DNA of 64,000 nucleotides, from the NCBI RefSeq assembly GCF_008728855.1, contig NZ_CP042906.1, positions 434,001-498,000 on the forward strand, given 5' to 3'. The position numbers and the translations under genes are program-made. The notes beneath the pieces are model-generated. The model had not been told where the DNA came from and searched no databases. It saw only the letters and a list, made by a program, of their open reading frames with translations. The stretch comes from Hypericibacter terrae (GTDB taxonomy: Bacteria > Pseudomonadota > Alphaproteobacteria > Dongiales > Dongiaceae). This document shows positions 54,953-63,128 of the stretch, piece by piece; within the stretch, counting starts at the first letter, position 1; the number at the start of each line of letters is the position of its first letter.

Positions 54953-55056
54953 CTTCCCCCTACCCCCTCCCGCTCGCCGGCTTCGCCGTCGGAGGAGGGG
55001 GCGTGGTTTGTGCTTGTCACGCCCCCTCCCCTTGCGGGAGGGGGTAGGGGGAGGGG
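54953..55056. repeat. C/G-rich palindrome doublet (REPIN-like)
   Basis: Palindromes CCTCCCGCTCGCCGG.. at 54965 and CCCCTCCCCTTGCGGGAGGGG at 55022 face each other between the convergent pheA and nudC genes. The right arm matches the repeats next to recR. Confidence 0.65.
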
Positions 55057-55080
55057 TCGCCAAAGAAGATTCGCGCAGCG

Positions 55081-56034
55081 TCAATTCTTCTGCGCGATCC
55101 AATCCTCCACTAGCCGTCGCGCGATCGAATCGCGGCGCGGCAGGCGGAAGGTCTCGTTCTCGGGGCTCGCGCGCAGTTGCTCCCGCGTGTACCAGGCGGC
55201 TTCGGCGATCTCCTCGGGTGAGAGACGGATCTCCGTCGACAGCGCGTGCGCATTGAAGCCCAGCATGATCGATCCCGGGAAGGGCCAGGGCTGCGAGGAG
55301 TGGTAGCGCACATCCTCGACCTCGATGCCGACCTCTTCCTTGACCTCGCGCGCCACCGCTTCCTCGAGGCTCTCGCCGGGCTCGACGAAACCCGCCAGCA
55401 CGGAATGCATGCCGGGAGGCCAGCTGGCCTGGCGGCCGAGCAGCAACCGCTCGCCATCGGTCACGGCCATGATCACGGCCGGATCGGTGCGCGGAAAATG
55501 CACCGTGTTGCAGGCGCTGTTGGTGCAGCGACGCTGATGGCCGGCATCCTCGCTCGCGGTGGGGGAGCCGCAGACGCCGCAGAAGCGATGCCGGTTGTGC
55601 CAATGCATGAGCCCGCGGGCATAGGCAAGGAGCTGGCCTTCCTCCTGGCCCAGCAGCGGACCCACGCTGCGGATATCGGCGAAGCGACCCGCCGCCTTCA
55701 GCAGGGGATGCGTCTCCGGCGTCTCGATGCTCGAGATCTCGAGCGCGAAATAGGCGATGCCCGATTCCGGATCGCCCTCGAGTCCCAGGAGCGCCACCTC
55801 CTGCGCGCTGCCGATCAGCTCGCTCGCCGCCTCGCGCAGCAGTGTGGCGATATGCGGCATCTCCGTCGGCAGCACGAAGCTCTGCTGCCGCCAGACCGGC
55901 ACGAGCCGGGTCTGCGGGTTCGCCAGCAGCCGCTGGATCCAGTCATGATCGCGCCGCCGCAGGCCGGCCCGGTCGAGCCGGCCCCCGGCATAGAAGTTCA
56001 TCCGCGATCGATCGAATTGATTCATCGACTCCAA
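55081..56034 (-). CDS. nudC: NAD+ diphosphatase NudC (Nudix)
   Basis: NudC hydrolyses NADH to NMNH and AMP and removes NAD caps from RNA 5' ends. The 317-residue protein has the zinc ribbon FCGVCG...RRCTNSAC, the Nudix box GFVEPGESLEEAVAREVKEE, and the NADH-specific SQPWPFPGS downstream. The N-terminal domain of about 150 residues is typical. ATG 56025 (MNQFDRS) is an equally good start. Confidence 0.94.
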   Translation of the reverse strand: MESMNQFDRSRMNFYAGGRLDRAGLRRRDHDWIQRLLANPQTRLVPVWRQQSFVLPTEMPHIATLLREAASELIGSAQEVALLGLEGDPESGIAYFALEISSIETPETHPLLKAAGRFADIRSVGPLLGQEEGQLLAYARGLMHWHNRHRFCGVCGSPTASEDAGHQRRCTNSACNTVHFPRTDPAVIMAVTDGERLLLGRQASWPPGMHSVLAGFVEPGESLEEAVAREVKEEVGIEVEDVRYHSSQPWPFPGSIMLGFNAHALSTEIRLSPEEIAEAAWYTREQLRASPENETFRLPRRDSIARRLVEDWIAQKN

Positions 56035-56044
56035 TGATCTTTCG

Positions 56045-56809
56045 TCAGGGCGCCGGACCCGCCGGCGGCTCGTTGCTGTAGGGCTGGCGCAACTCCACCG
56101 GCCTGTGCTTGCGCCGGGCCAGCAGATTGAGCCCCTCGACCATGACCGAGAAGCCCATCGCCGCGTAGATATAGCCCTTCGGAATATGGAAGCCCATGCC
56201 GTCGGCGACCAGCGCCGTGCCGATCAGGAGCAGGAAGCTCAAGGCCAGCATCTTCACCGTCGGATGGCGCTCGACGAAACCCGACACCGGGCCCGCCGCT
56301 GCCAGCATCACCATCATCGCGATGACGACCGCCGCGACCATGATCTCGAAATGCTCGGCCATGCCGACCGCGGTGATCACGGAATCGAGCGAGAAGACGA
56401 TGTCGAGTATGCCGATCTGGATCACCACCGCCATGAAGGCGGCCGGGACCCTGGCCGAGGTCTCGCCTTCCTCGCCCTCGAGGCTGCCATGGATCTCATG
56501 GGTGGCTTTGTAGATCAGGAACAGGCCGCCCAGGAGCAACACCAGATCGCGCCAGGAAAGCGCGTGATCGAACAGCGTGAAGGCCGGATGGGTCAGCCCC
56601 GCGATCCAGACGATGCTGGCCAGGAGCAGAAGCCGAGTGCCGAGCGCCACGCCAATGCCGAGCCGGCGGGCGAGCGGCTGCTGTGCCGGGGGCAGCTTGC
56701 CGACCAGGACGGCGATGAAGACCAGATTGTCGATGCCGAGGACGATTTCGAGCACGGTCAGGGTGACCAGGCTCAGCCAAGCCTGCGGATCGGCAAGGAG
56801 TTCCATCAT
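56045..56809 (-). CDS. TerC-family integral membrane protein
   Basis: A 254-residue protein with seven or so membrane helices. The two acidic membrane motifs of the family are EIVLGIDNLVFIAVLVGKLP and QIGILDIVFSLDSVITAVGM. Members are linked to metal (Mn, Te) homeostasis and may load metals onto exported proteins. It belongs to the YgdQ/YoaE-like branch without extra CBS domains. It is 10 nt upstream of nudC and probably in its transcript; it is divergent from the DUF6134 array. Confidence 0.88.
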   Translation of the reverse strand: MMELLADPQAWLSLVTLTVLEIVLGIDNLVFIAVLVGKLPPAQQPLARRLGIGVALGTRLLLLASIVWIAGLTHPAFTLFDHALSWRDLVLLLGGLFLIYKATHEIHGSLEGEEGETSARVPAAFMAVVIQIGILDIVFSLDSVITAVGMAEHFEIMVAAVVIAMMVMLAAAGPVSGFVERHPTVKMLALSFLLLIGTALVADGMGFHIPKGYIYAAMGFSVMVEGLNLLARRKHRPVELRQPYSNEPPAGPAP

Positions 56810-56869
56810 GAGGTGGGGCTCCGGAATGAGGGGAAAAAAGGGGCGGGAGGGCGCGGCAGGTCAAAGAAA

Positions 56870-56896
56870 CGCCCGGAAAATGCCTTTTTCCGGGCG
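56870..56896 (+). promoter_or_regulatory. Leader hairpin conserved before each DUF6134 paralog
   Basis: CGCCCGGAAAA (56870-56880) pairs perfectly with TTTTCCGGGCG (to 56896) over 11 bp. A related block begins at 57772, 58653 and 59535, always 115-120 nt before the next ATG. The stem is whole at copies 1 and 4 and eroded at 2 and 3. It is followed in copy 1 by GGCAGTGGCACCCTATTTG, vaguely like a sigma-54 -24/-12 pair (TGGCAC-N5-TTGA), which is weaker in the other copies. Function unknown. Confidence 0.55.
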
Positions 56897-56988
56897 CCCG
56901 ACTTGAGAAAATTTGGCAGTGGCACCCTATTTGACAAGGGAGAAGGGATGACGAGATCGGGGATAACCCCCGAATCGGGAGGTCATGG

Positions 56989-57693
56989 ATGCGTTTTTGG
57001 CCGCCTTGGCTCCTGATTTTCGGATTGCTGCTGCCGGCCTCCGCAGGCGCCGCCGTGCCGGTTCCGAAAGGGTTCCCGCCATCCGGCACCGTCGCCTATG
57101 ACGTCTGGCGCGAGGGCGCGACGATCGGGACCCATGTCGTCGACTTCCGACGCGAAGGCGACAGGCTGATCGTCCACACCCGTATTCGCATCAAGGTGAC
57201 GCTGCTGTTCCTGACCCTTTATCGCTTCGAGCATGACGCCGAGGAGGACTGGATCGATGGGAAGCTGGTTCGCTACGCTGCCAGAACGGACGACAACGGC
57301 ACCCGTCGCATCGTGCTGCTGGTGCGGGTCGGCCAGCTGCTGCAGGGCAATTTAAATGGGGAGCTGTTGGAGCTGCCGGGCGACATGATCCCGGGCAGTC
57401 TCTGGAATCCGGCAACCATCGATCAGAAGCGGCTGATCGAGCCGACCATGGGCCAACCCAGGACCGTGACCATCGTCGATCGCGGCCCGGAGGCGGTGAA
57501 GTCCGGGACGCGGACGGTGCCGGCACACCATTACTCGATCCTCGGCCAACTGCTCCGCGAGGTCTGGTATGGCGCCGATGGCGGGGTGGTCCAGGCCATC
57601 TATCTGGCGAAGGACGGCAGTCCGCTCATCTTCAAGCTGAAGGGGACCTCCGGCACGCCATCCGGCGGGTCCGCCGGGGCGGCGAAGCCGTGA
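56989..57693 (+). CDS. Secreted DUF6134-like paralog 1
   Basis: A 234-residue protein with a signal peptide (WPPWLLIFGLLLPASAGAA). The mature part is a single beta-rich domain: YDVWREGATIGTHVVDF, VHTRIRIKVTLLFLTLYRFEH, RTDDNGTRRIVLLVR, LWNPATIDQKRLIEPTMGQ and REVWYGADGGVVQAIY. It matches DUF6134, a family of unknown function; the pattern of strands suggests a lipid- or polymer-binding beta structure. It is first of four adjacent paralogs on the same strand. It is preceded by the conserved hairpin, and CGGGAGG lies before the ATG. Confidence 0.85.
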   Translation: MRFWPPWLLIFGLLLPASAGAAVPVPKGFPPSGTVAYDVWREGATIGTHVVDFRREGDRLIVHTRIRIKVTLLFLTLYRFEHDAEEDWIDGKLVRYAARTDDNGTRRIVLLVRVGQLLQGNLNGELLELPGDMIPGSLWNPATIDQKRLIEPTMGQPRTVTIVDRGPEAVKSGTRTVPAHHYSILGQLLREVWYGADGGVVQAIYLAKDGSPLIFKLKGTSGTPSGGSAGAAKP

Positions 57694-57891
57694 AGCCGGG
57701 GTGGCCCCAGGGTGCCGGAAAGGGGCCTCCGAGGTGGAGAGGAAGGGCAGCCGACAGCAAGATCGGCACAACGCCCGGAAAATACTACTTTCCATAACCG
57801 CCAAAGTCGGCGAAATATGGCAAAGGCGCCTTATTTACCAAGATCCTGCCGGGCGGGAATGTCGGGAAGACCGCCCAACGAGGGGACGTCA

Positions 57892-58593
57892 ATGCGCTTT
57901 TGGGTGCTCTGTCTCCTGGGTTTCGGGTTGCTGCTGCCGCTGGGCGCCGGCGCGACGGTCCCTGTTCCGGATGGCTATCCGAAGACCAGCGCCGTCACCT
58001 ACGACGTCTGGCGCGAGGGCTCCCGGATCGGGACCTACCAGGTCGATTTCCAGCGCGACGGCGACAGGCTCAGGGTCCATACCCGGATGAATGTCGAGGT
58101 GTCGTTGCTGTTCATCCCCTTCTATCACTTCGACCATGAAGCCGTGGAGGACTGGGTCGACGGCAAGCTGGTCCACTATGCTTCCAAGACCGACGACAAC
58201 GGCACCGACCGGAACGTATTGCTCGCGCGGGACGGCAATACGTTGCGGGGCCAATACAATTCGCAACAGGTGACGCTGCCGGCAGACATCATCCCCTGCA
58301 GCCTCTGGAATCCGGCCACGGTCGATCAGAAGCAGTTGCTCGATCCGACCGCGGGCGAGGCCTTTGCCGTGACGGTCTTCGACCGCGGTCTGGAGCCGGT
58401 CAAGGAAGGGGCGCAGACCGTCGAGGCGCGTCACTACTCGATCACCGGCGAGATGAATCGCGAAGTCTGGTATGGCGCCGACGGCCTGGTGATTCAGGCG
58501 AGTTACAAGGCCGCGGACGAAAGCCTGCTGACCTTCAAGCTTCGCAGCGTCGACGCCGGGTCGCCGGCCGCTTCCCAGACGGCCTTGAAGTAA
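57892..58593 (+). CDS. Secreted DUF6134-like paralog 2
   Basis: A 233-residue paralog with signal peptide WVLCLLGFGLLLPLGAGA and the same core blocks (YDVWREGSRIGTYQVDF, SKTDDNGTDRNVLLARDG, LWNPATVDQKQLLDPTAG, REVWYGADGLVIQASY). It has diverged most at PFYHFDHEAVEDWVDGKL. ATG 57892 follows GAGGGG; a longer in-frame start at 57712 would include the leader and is rejected. Its leader block starts at 57772, 120 nt upstream, with the stem partly lost. Confidence 0.84.
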   Translation: MRFWVLCLLGFGLLLPLGAGATVPVPDGYPKTSAVTYDVWREGSRIGTYQVDFQRDGDRLRVHTRMNVEVSLLFIPFYHFDHEAVEDWVDGKLVHYASKTDDNGTDRNVLLARDGNTLRGQYNSQQVTLPADIIPCSLWNPATVDQKQLLDPTAGEAFAVTVFDRGLEPVKEGAQTVEARHYSITGEMNREVWYGADGLVIQASYKAADESLLTFKLRSVDAGSPAASQTALK

Positions 58594-58767
58594 GGGCCCC
58601 CGGGGCGTCGAACGCCCGAATTTCAGGAATGACCGGAAGCGGATGGGTGAAACGCCCGGGAAATCCGTTTTTCGGCCGCTGGGAAGTTAGAAAATCCGGC
58701 GGCGGACCCCATTTGGTAACGAACGGGGCATGTCGAGCCCTCGAAAATCCACTGATTCTGCGAGTCT

Positions 58768-59475
58768 ATGATGCGCCTTTGGATGCCTATTCTCTTGGTC
58801 TTCGGCTTGCTGCTGCCGGCGACGGCCGACGCCGCGGTGCCGGTTCCTGCCGGGTTTCCGGAGTCAGGCCTCACCAGCTATGACGTCTGGCGCGAGGGGT
58901 CGAAAGTGGGGACCTACAGCGTCGATTTCCGGCATGACGGCGACAAGGTCACGGTCCATACCCGGATCCGCATCGCCGTGTCGCTGCTGTTCGTCACTCT
59001 GTATCGCTTCGATCATGACGCGACCGAAGACTGGGCCGATGGCAAGCTGATGCGCTACGCTTCCACGACCGACGATAACGGCACCGATCGCGTGGTGCTG
59101 CTGGTGCGGGCCGGCGATGCGTTGCGCGGCACGTACAATGCGGAGCCGTTGCTCCTGCCGGGCGACATCATTCCAGGCACCATGTGGAATCCGGCGACGA
59201 TCGATCAGAAGGCGTTGATCGAGCCGACCGTGGGCCAAACCCGGGCCGTGACCGTCTTGGACCGCGGAATGGAAGCGGTGAAGGTTGGAGCGAAGATGGT
59301 GCAGGCCCATCATTATTCCATCACCGGCGCCCTGCGCCGCGAAGTCTGGTATGGCGCCGATGGCGGCGTGGTCCAGGTGGTCTTCGTGGCCAAGGACGAC
59401 AGCCTGCTGACCTTCACCCTGAGCAACCTCGCCCTCGCCGCGTCGGCACCCGCCCCCGCGGCGGCGAAGCCGTAA
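58768..59475 (+). CDS. Secreted DUF6134-like paralog 3
   Basis: A 235-residue paralog; signal peptide WMPILLVFGLLLPATADAA. Core blocks are YDVWREGSKVGTYSVDF, VHTRIRIAVSLLFVTLYRF, TTDDNGTDRVVLLVR and MWNPATIDQKALIEPTVGQ. It is closest to paralog 1. It ends in an Ala/Pro-rich tail. The leader block begins at 58653, 115 nt above the ATG. Confidence 0.85.
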   Translation: MMRLWMPILLVFGLLLPATADAAVPVPAGFPESGLTSYDVWREGSKVGTYSVDFRHDGDKVTVHTRIRIAVSLLFVTLYRFDHDATEDWADGKLMRYASTTDDNGTDRVVLLVRAGDALRGTYNAEPLLLPGDIIPGTMWNPATIDQKALIEPTVGQTRAVTVLDRGMEAVKVGAKMVQAHHYSITGALRREVWYGADGGVVQVVFVAKDDSLLTFTLSNLALAASAPAPAAAKP

Positions 59476-59653
59476 AGGCTGAGGTCTCCAGCCCTCCACA
59501 TCCCCTGAATGGCCGCTCGCGGACGGGCATGAAATGCCCGGGAATTGCCGTTTTCCGGGCGCTAAGGATATGGAGAAATCAGCGCCGAGACCCCATGTGA
59601 CGGGGCGACCGACGCCGGTGGCGCCGGAAAATGGCTGATTCTGGGGATTCTCG

Positions 59654-60316
59654 ATGCGCATCCTGGCGTCCTCTGTCCTGGCTCTCATGCTGCTGCTGCC
59701 GGTGACGGGGAAAGCTGCCATCGCGGTGCCCGACGGCTTCCCGCCGGACGGGACCATCACCTATGACGTCTGGCGCGAGGGCTCGCAGATCGGGACCCAT
59801 ACCGTCGAATTCGCGCGCGACGGCGACAAGCTCACCGTCCACACCAGGATCCGCATCCAGGTGAAGCTGCTTTTCATCACGGTCTATCGCTTCGAGCATG
59901 ACGCCGAGGAGGACTGGGTCGACGGCAAGCTGATGCGTTTCGCCGCCAAGACGAACGACAACGGCACCGACCGCGACGTGCTGCTGGAGCGCCAGGGCGA
60001 CGAGCTGCGGGGCCACTACAACAGCGAGCAGGCGACGCTGCCGGGCGATCTCATCCCGGGCAGCCTGTGGAATCCGGCGACGATCGACCAGAAGCAGCTG
60101 ATCGAGCCCACCAAGGGCCGCGCCAAGGACGTCACCATCGTCGATCATGGGATGGAGACGGTGACGCTCGGCAGCGGCGCGAAGGTACAGGGCCACCACT
60201 ACTCGATCACCGGCGACCTCCGCCGCGAAGTCTGGTACGGCCCCGACGGCGAGGTGGTCCAGGCGGCCTACAACGCGAAGGACGGGAGCCTGCTGACCTT
60301 CAGGCTGGAGAAGTAG
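59654..60316 (+). CDS. Secreted DUF6134-like paralog 4
   Basis: A 220-residue paralog, the shortest because it lacks the Ala-rich end. The signal peptide is LASSVLALMLLLPVTGKAA. Core blocks are YDVWREGSQIGTHTVEF, VHTRIRIQVKLLFITVYRFEH, KTNDNGTDRDVLLERQG and LWNPATIDQKQLIEPTKG. The leader block begins at 59535 (119 nt above the ATG), with a 9-bp stem kept. A C/G-rich repeat follows. Confidence 0.85.
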   Translation: MRILASSVLALMLLLPVTGKAAIAVPDGFPPDGTITYDVWREGSQIGTHTVEFARDGDKLTVHTRIRIQVKLLFITVYRFEHDAEEDWVDGKLMRFAAKTNDNGTDRDVLLERQGDELRGHYNSEQATLPGDLIPGSLWNPATIDQKQLIEPTKGRAKDVTIVDHGMETVTLGSGAKVQGHHYSITGDLRREVWYGPDGEVVQAAYNAKDGSLLTFRLEK

Positions 60317-60321
60317 GAGGC

Positions 60322-60360
60322 ACCCCTCCGCTTACCCCCTTCCGCAAGGGGAGGGGGCGT
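60322..60360. repeat. Single C/G-rich palindrome
   Basis: CCCCTTCCGCAAGGGGAGGG lies 20 nt after the last DUF6134 gene. It is one half of the REPIN-like doublet and may act as a transcription stop before the SRP RNA. Confidence 0.55.
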
Positions 60361-60472
60361 GACGTACTCGGATGGCCCCAAAAATCCCGCGTCATTCCAA
60401 CCGCTTCGCCTGGGGATAAAACGCGTCATTCGGTCTTGTTTCTGGCGCTCCGCTGGCTGATATAGTGCCCTT

Positions 60473-60570
60473 GGGAGATCGGCGGCGGACGTGCGCCTCG
60501 CCAACCCGGTCAGGTCCGGAAGGAAGCAGCCGTAACGAGTTTCCGCACGGGTCGCCCTGCCGGTCTCCCA
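60473..60570 (+). ncRNA. ffs: Signal recognition particle RNA (small bacterial, 4.5S type)
   Basis: The conserved core GGTCAGGTCCGGAAGGAAGC, AGCCGTAACG and the GGAA tetraloop mark the Ffh-binding apical hairpin. The ends GGGAGATCGG (60473-60482) and CCGGTCTCCC (60560-60569) pair to close the rod, giving about 97 nt. A -10 (TATAGT at 60461 or GATATA at 60459) and TTGTTT at 60436 lie upstream. The RNA pairs with Ffh to target membrane proteins. It sits just above dnaX, a common alphaproteobacterial place. Confidence 0.95.
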
Positions 60571-60617
60571 CCTCACCGCATGACATGTGCCGTCAGGAAG
60601 GGACGCTTCGCGACCGC

Positions 60618-62477
60618 ATGACCGAAGAGCGCGACAGCCCCTCGACCGACACGACCCCCTACCGGGTCCTGGCCCGCAAATACCGACCGCGCAATTTCGC
60701 CGAGATGATCGGCCAGGACGCGATGGTGCGCACGCTCTCCAACGCGATCGCGCAAGGCCGCCTGGCACATGCCTTCATCCTCACTGGCGTGCGCGGCGTG
60801 GGCAAGACCACGACCGCCCGTATTCTCGCCCGCGTCTTCAACTGCATCGGCCCCGACGGCAAGGGCGGCCCCACGGTCGAGCCCTGTGGCCAATGCGAGC
60901 CCTGCCGCGCCATCGCCGAGGACCGCTTCGTCGACGTGATGGAGATGGACGCCGCCAGCCGCACCGGCGTCGGCGACATCCGCGAGCTGATCGACGGCGT
61001 GCGCTACGCGCCGGTCCAGGCGCGCTACAAGGTCTACATTATCGACGAGGTGCATATGCTCTCGACGGCGGCCTTCAACGCGTTGTTGAAGACGCTGGAA
61101 GAGCCGCCGCCCCATGTGAAGTTCATCTTCGCCACCACTGAGATCCGCAAGGTTCCGGTGACGGTGCTCTCGCGCTGCCAGCGCTTCGACCTGCGGCGCG
61201 TCGAGGCCGAGATCCTGGCGGCGCATTTCGCGCGCATCGCGCAGGCCGAGGGCGCGAAGCTCTCGGAAGCCGCTCTGGCCCTGATCGCGCGCGCGGCGGA
61301 CGGCTCGGTGCGCGATGGGCTCTCGCTGCTGGACCAGGCGATCGCGCGCGGCGAGGACAAGAAGCAGATCGACGAGGCCACGGTGCGTGACATGCTGGGT
61401 CTCGCCGATCGCAGCCAGCTCTTCGATCTCTTCGAGCGCGCCATGAAGGGCGACGCGCCGGGCACGCTCTCGCTCCTGGCCGAGCTCTACAAATCGGGCG
61501 CCGATCCGGTCGTGGTGCTGCAGGATCTGCTGGGCCTCACCCACTGGCTGACGCGCGTCAAGCTGGTGGCGGAGACGGTCAACGATCCGGCGCTGCCCGA
61601 GACCGAGCGCACGCGCGGCAAGGCGCTGGCCGACGCGCTCGCGATCCCGGTGCTCGCGCGCGCCTGGCAGATGCTGCTGAAGGGGTTGGGCGAAACCCAG
61701 ACCGCACCCTCGCCGCTGCAGGCGGCCGAGATGGCGCTGATCCGCCTGATCCATGCTTCGACCCTGCCCACGCCGGGCGATCTGGTGAAGCGGATCGAGG
61801 AGCAGGGCGGTGTCGCCGCGATTCCGGCGGCACCGCGCGGCGGCGGCAGTTCGGCCGGCGCCAATGGGGCGCGCGGCAACGGGTCGACCGCGGCGGTAGC
61901 TTCGGGCTCGGCAATGGGCGGGCAGGGGGGTGCCTCGTCGGGCATGCCCACCCATGCGCTCGCGGTCAGCGCCGAGGCGCAACCGGCGTCCAATCCCCTC
62001 GCCATCCCCGACCCGCAGAGCTTCGAGGCGCTGGTGACGGCGGTCGCGAAGATGCGCGAGGGCATGCTGCATGGCCATCTTCTGAACGACGTGCATCTGG
62101 TGCATTTCGAGCCGGGCCGCATCGAGATCCGCCCCGGCCCCGGTGCCCCCTCCAATCTCGCCAACAGGCTGGGCACGCTGCTCACCGAGCGGACCGGCCG
62201 ACGCTGGGTGATCGCGATCTCGAGCGAGGCCGGCCAGCCCACCTTGCATGACCAGGCGAAGGCCGAGGATCAGCGCCAGCGCCGCGAGGCCTCGGCTCAT
62301 CCGCTGGTGCAGGCGGTGATGAAGAATTTCCCCGGCGCCTCGATCGAGGCGGTGCGCCAGCTCAAGCCCGAGCCGGCGCCCGCACCCGCCGCGCCCGACG
62401 ACATTGCGCCCGAAGACATGGCGGACGATATCGGCGAGGAGCTGACGATCGCCCCCGAAGAGCCGGTCGCGGATTGA
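60618..62477 (+). CDS. dnaX: DNA polymerase III tau/gamma subunit
   Basis: The 619-residue clamp-loader ATPase. Walker A is GVRGVGKTTTAR (about residues 57-68), the zinc module has CIGPDG...CGQCEPC, Walker B is YIIDEVHML, and SRC is VLSRCQRFDLRR. The tau-specific C-terminal part binds polymerase and helicase. A Gly/Ser/Ala linker sits near residues 455-510. No A-rich slippery run is seen, so programmed frameshifting to gamma is not supported here. ATG 60618 is favoured; 60585 is possible. Confidence 0.96.
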   Translation: MTEERDSPSTDTTPYRVLARKYRPRNFAEMIGQDAMVRTLSNAIAQGRLAHAFILTGVRGVGKTTTARILARVFNCIGPDGKGGPTVEPCGQCEPCRAIAEDRFVDVMEMDAASRTGVGDIRELIDGVRYAPVQARYKVYIIDEVHMLSTAAFNALLKTLEEPPPHVKFIFATTEIRKVPVTVLSRCQRFDLRRVEAEILAAHFARIAQAEGAKLSEAALALIARAADGSVRDGLSLLDQAIARGEDKKQIDEATVRDMLGLADRSQLFDLFERAMKGDAPGTLSLLAELYKSGADPVVVLQDLLGLTHWLTRVKLVAETVNDPALPETERTRGKALADALAIPVLARAWQMLLKGLGETQTAPSPLQAAEMALIRLIHASTLPTPGDLVKRIEEQGGVAAIPAAPRGGGSSAGANGARGNGSTAAVASGSAMGGQGGASSGMPTHALAVSAEAQPASNPLAIPDPQSFEALVTAVAKMREGMLHGHLLNDVHLVHFEPGRIEIRPGPGAPSNLANRLGTLLTERTGRRWVIAISSEAGQPTLHDQAKAEDQRQRREASAHPLVQAVMKNFPGASIEAVRQLKPEPAPAPAAPDDIAPEDMADDIGEELTIAPEEPVAD

Positions 62478-62504
62478 TGTGAGAGAGAAAGCAAGAGAAG
62501 CGGC

Positions 62505-62828
62505 ATGAAGAATATCGGCCAGATGATGAAGCAGGCGCAGCAGATGCAGGCCAAGATGGCCGAGATGCAGGCGGCGCTCGAGACCCACGAAGTCTCCGGC
62601 CAGTCCGGCGGCGGCATGGTGCAGGTGACGCTCAACGGCAAGGGCGCGATGCGCCGCCTCAAGATCGATCCCAAGATCGTCGATCCGGCCGACGTCGGCA
62701 TGCTCGAGGACCTCGTCACCGCCGCCTTCAACGACGCCAAGGCCAAGCTCGAGAGCTATCTCCAGGAGGAGATGGCGAAGGTGACGGGCGGGCTGCAGCT
62801 GCCGCCGGGGATGAAGCTGCCGTTTTGA
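62505..62828 (+). CDS. ebfC: YbaB/EbfC nucleoid-associated protein
   Basis: A 107-residue dimeric DNA-binding protein starting MKNIGQMMKQAQQMQAKMAE, with VQVTLNGKGAMRRLKIDP and a C-terminal helix ending GLQLPPGMKLPF, the conserved end of the family. It binds DNA and is almost always encoded between dnaX and recR. It is 27 nt after dnaX. Confidence 0.96.
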   Translation: MKNIGQMMKQAQQMQAKMAEMQAALETHEVSGQSGGGMVQVTLNGKGAMRRLKIDPKIVDPADVGMLEDLVTAAFNDAKAKLESYLQEEMAKVTGGLQLPPGMKLPF

Positions 62829-62845
62829 GGACGGAGTTCGCGGCC

Positions 62846-63073
62846 ACCCCTCCCCCTACCCCCTCCCGCAAGGGGAGGGGGCTCGGAAATTTTCTGTATG
62901 CGGTCTGTTCGAGCAGAAAAGCAGCGAAGGTGTCTCAATTATTCACGCCCCCTCCCGCAAGGGGAGGGGGCTCGGAAACTTTCTGTATCCGGTCTGTTCG
63001 AGCAGAAAAGCAGCGAAGGTGTCTCAACTATTCACGCCCCCTCCCCTTGCGGGAGGGGGTAGGGGGAGGGGTA
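62846..63073. repeat. 89-bp tandem repeat within a palindromic block
   Basis: Two copies (62859-62947 and 62948-63036) differ at three bases. Each starts with the palindrome CCCTCCCGCAAGGGGAGGG and continues GGCTCGGAAA.TTTCTGTAT, a 50-bp core with TCGAGCAGAAAAGCAGCGAA, and TCACG. A third palindrome in opposite orientation (63037-63073) closes the block. It fills the gap between ebfC and recR, which are normally adjacent. Confidence 0.8.
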
Positions 63074-63128
63074 TGAAGAGTCAGCGCTTTGCGCTGCCGT
63101 CGTTCGGCTCAACTTCAGTGCCATTCCC

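Noticed and set aside
56904-56940. Sigma-54 promoter before the first DUF6134 gene
   Set aside because: TGGCAC-N5-TTGA resembles the -24/-12 pattern in copy 1 only; the final C of TTGC is missing and the other copies fit worse, so it is not called.
60618-62477. Programmed frameshift making gamma in dnaX
   Set aside because: No A-rich slippery heptamer is visible in this GC-rich gene.
60573-62588. A 671-codon open frame on the minus strand
   Set aside because: It is antisense to dnaX and ebfC and has typical shadow composition.
62846-63073. CRISPR-like array
   Set aside because: Only two units, 89 bp each, with the whole unit repeated and no variable spacers; no cas genes nearby.
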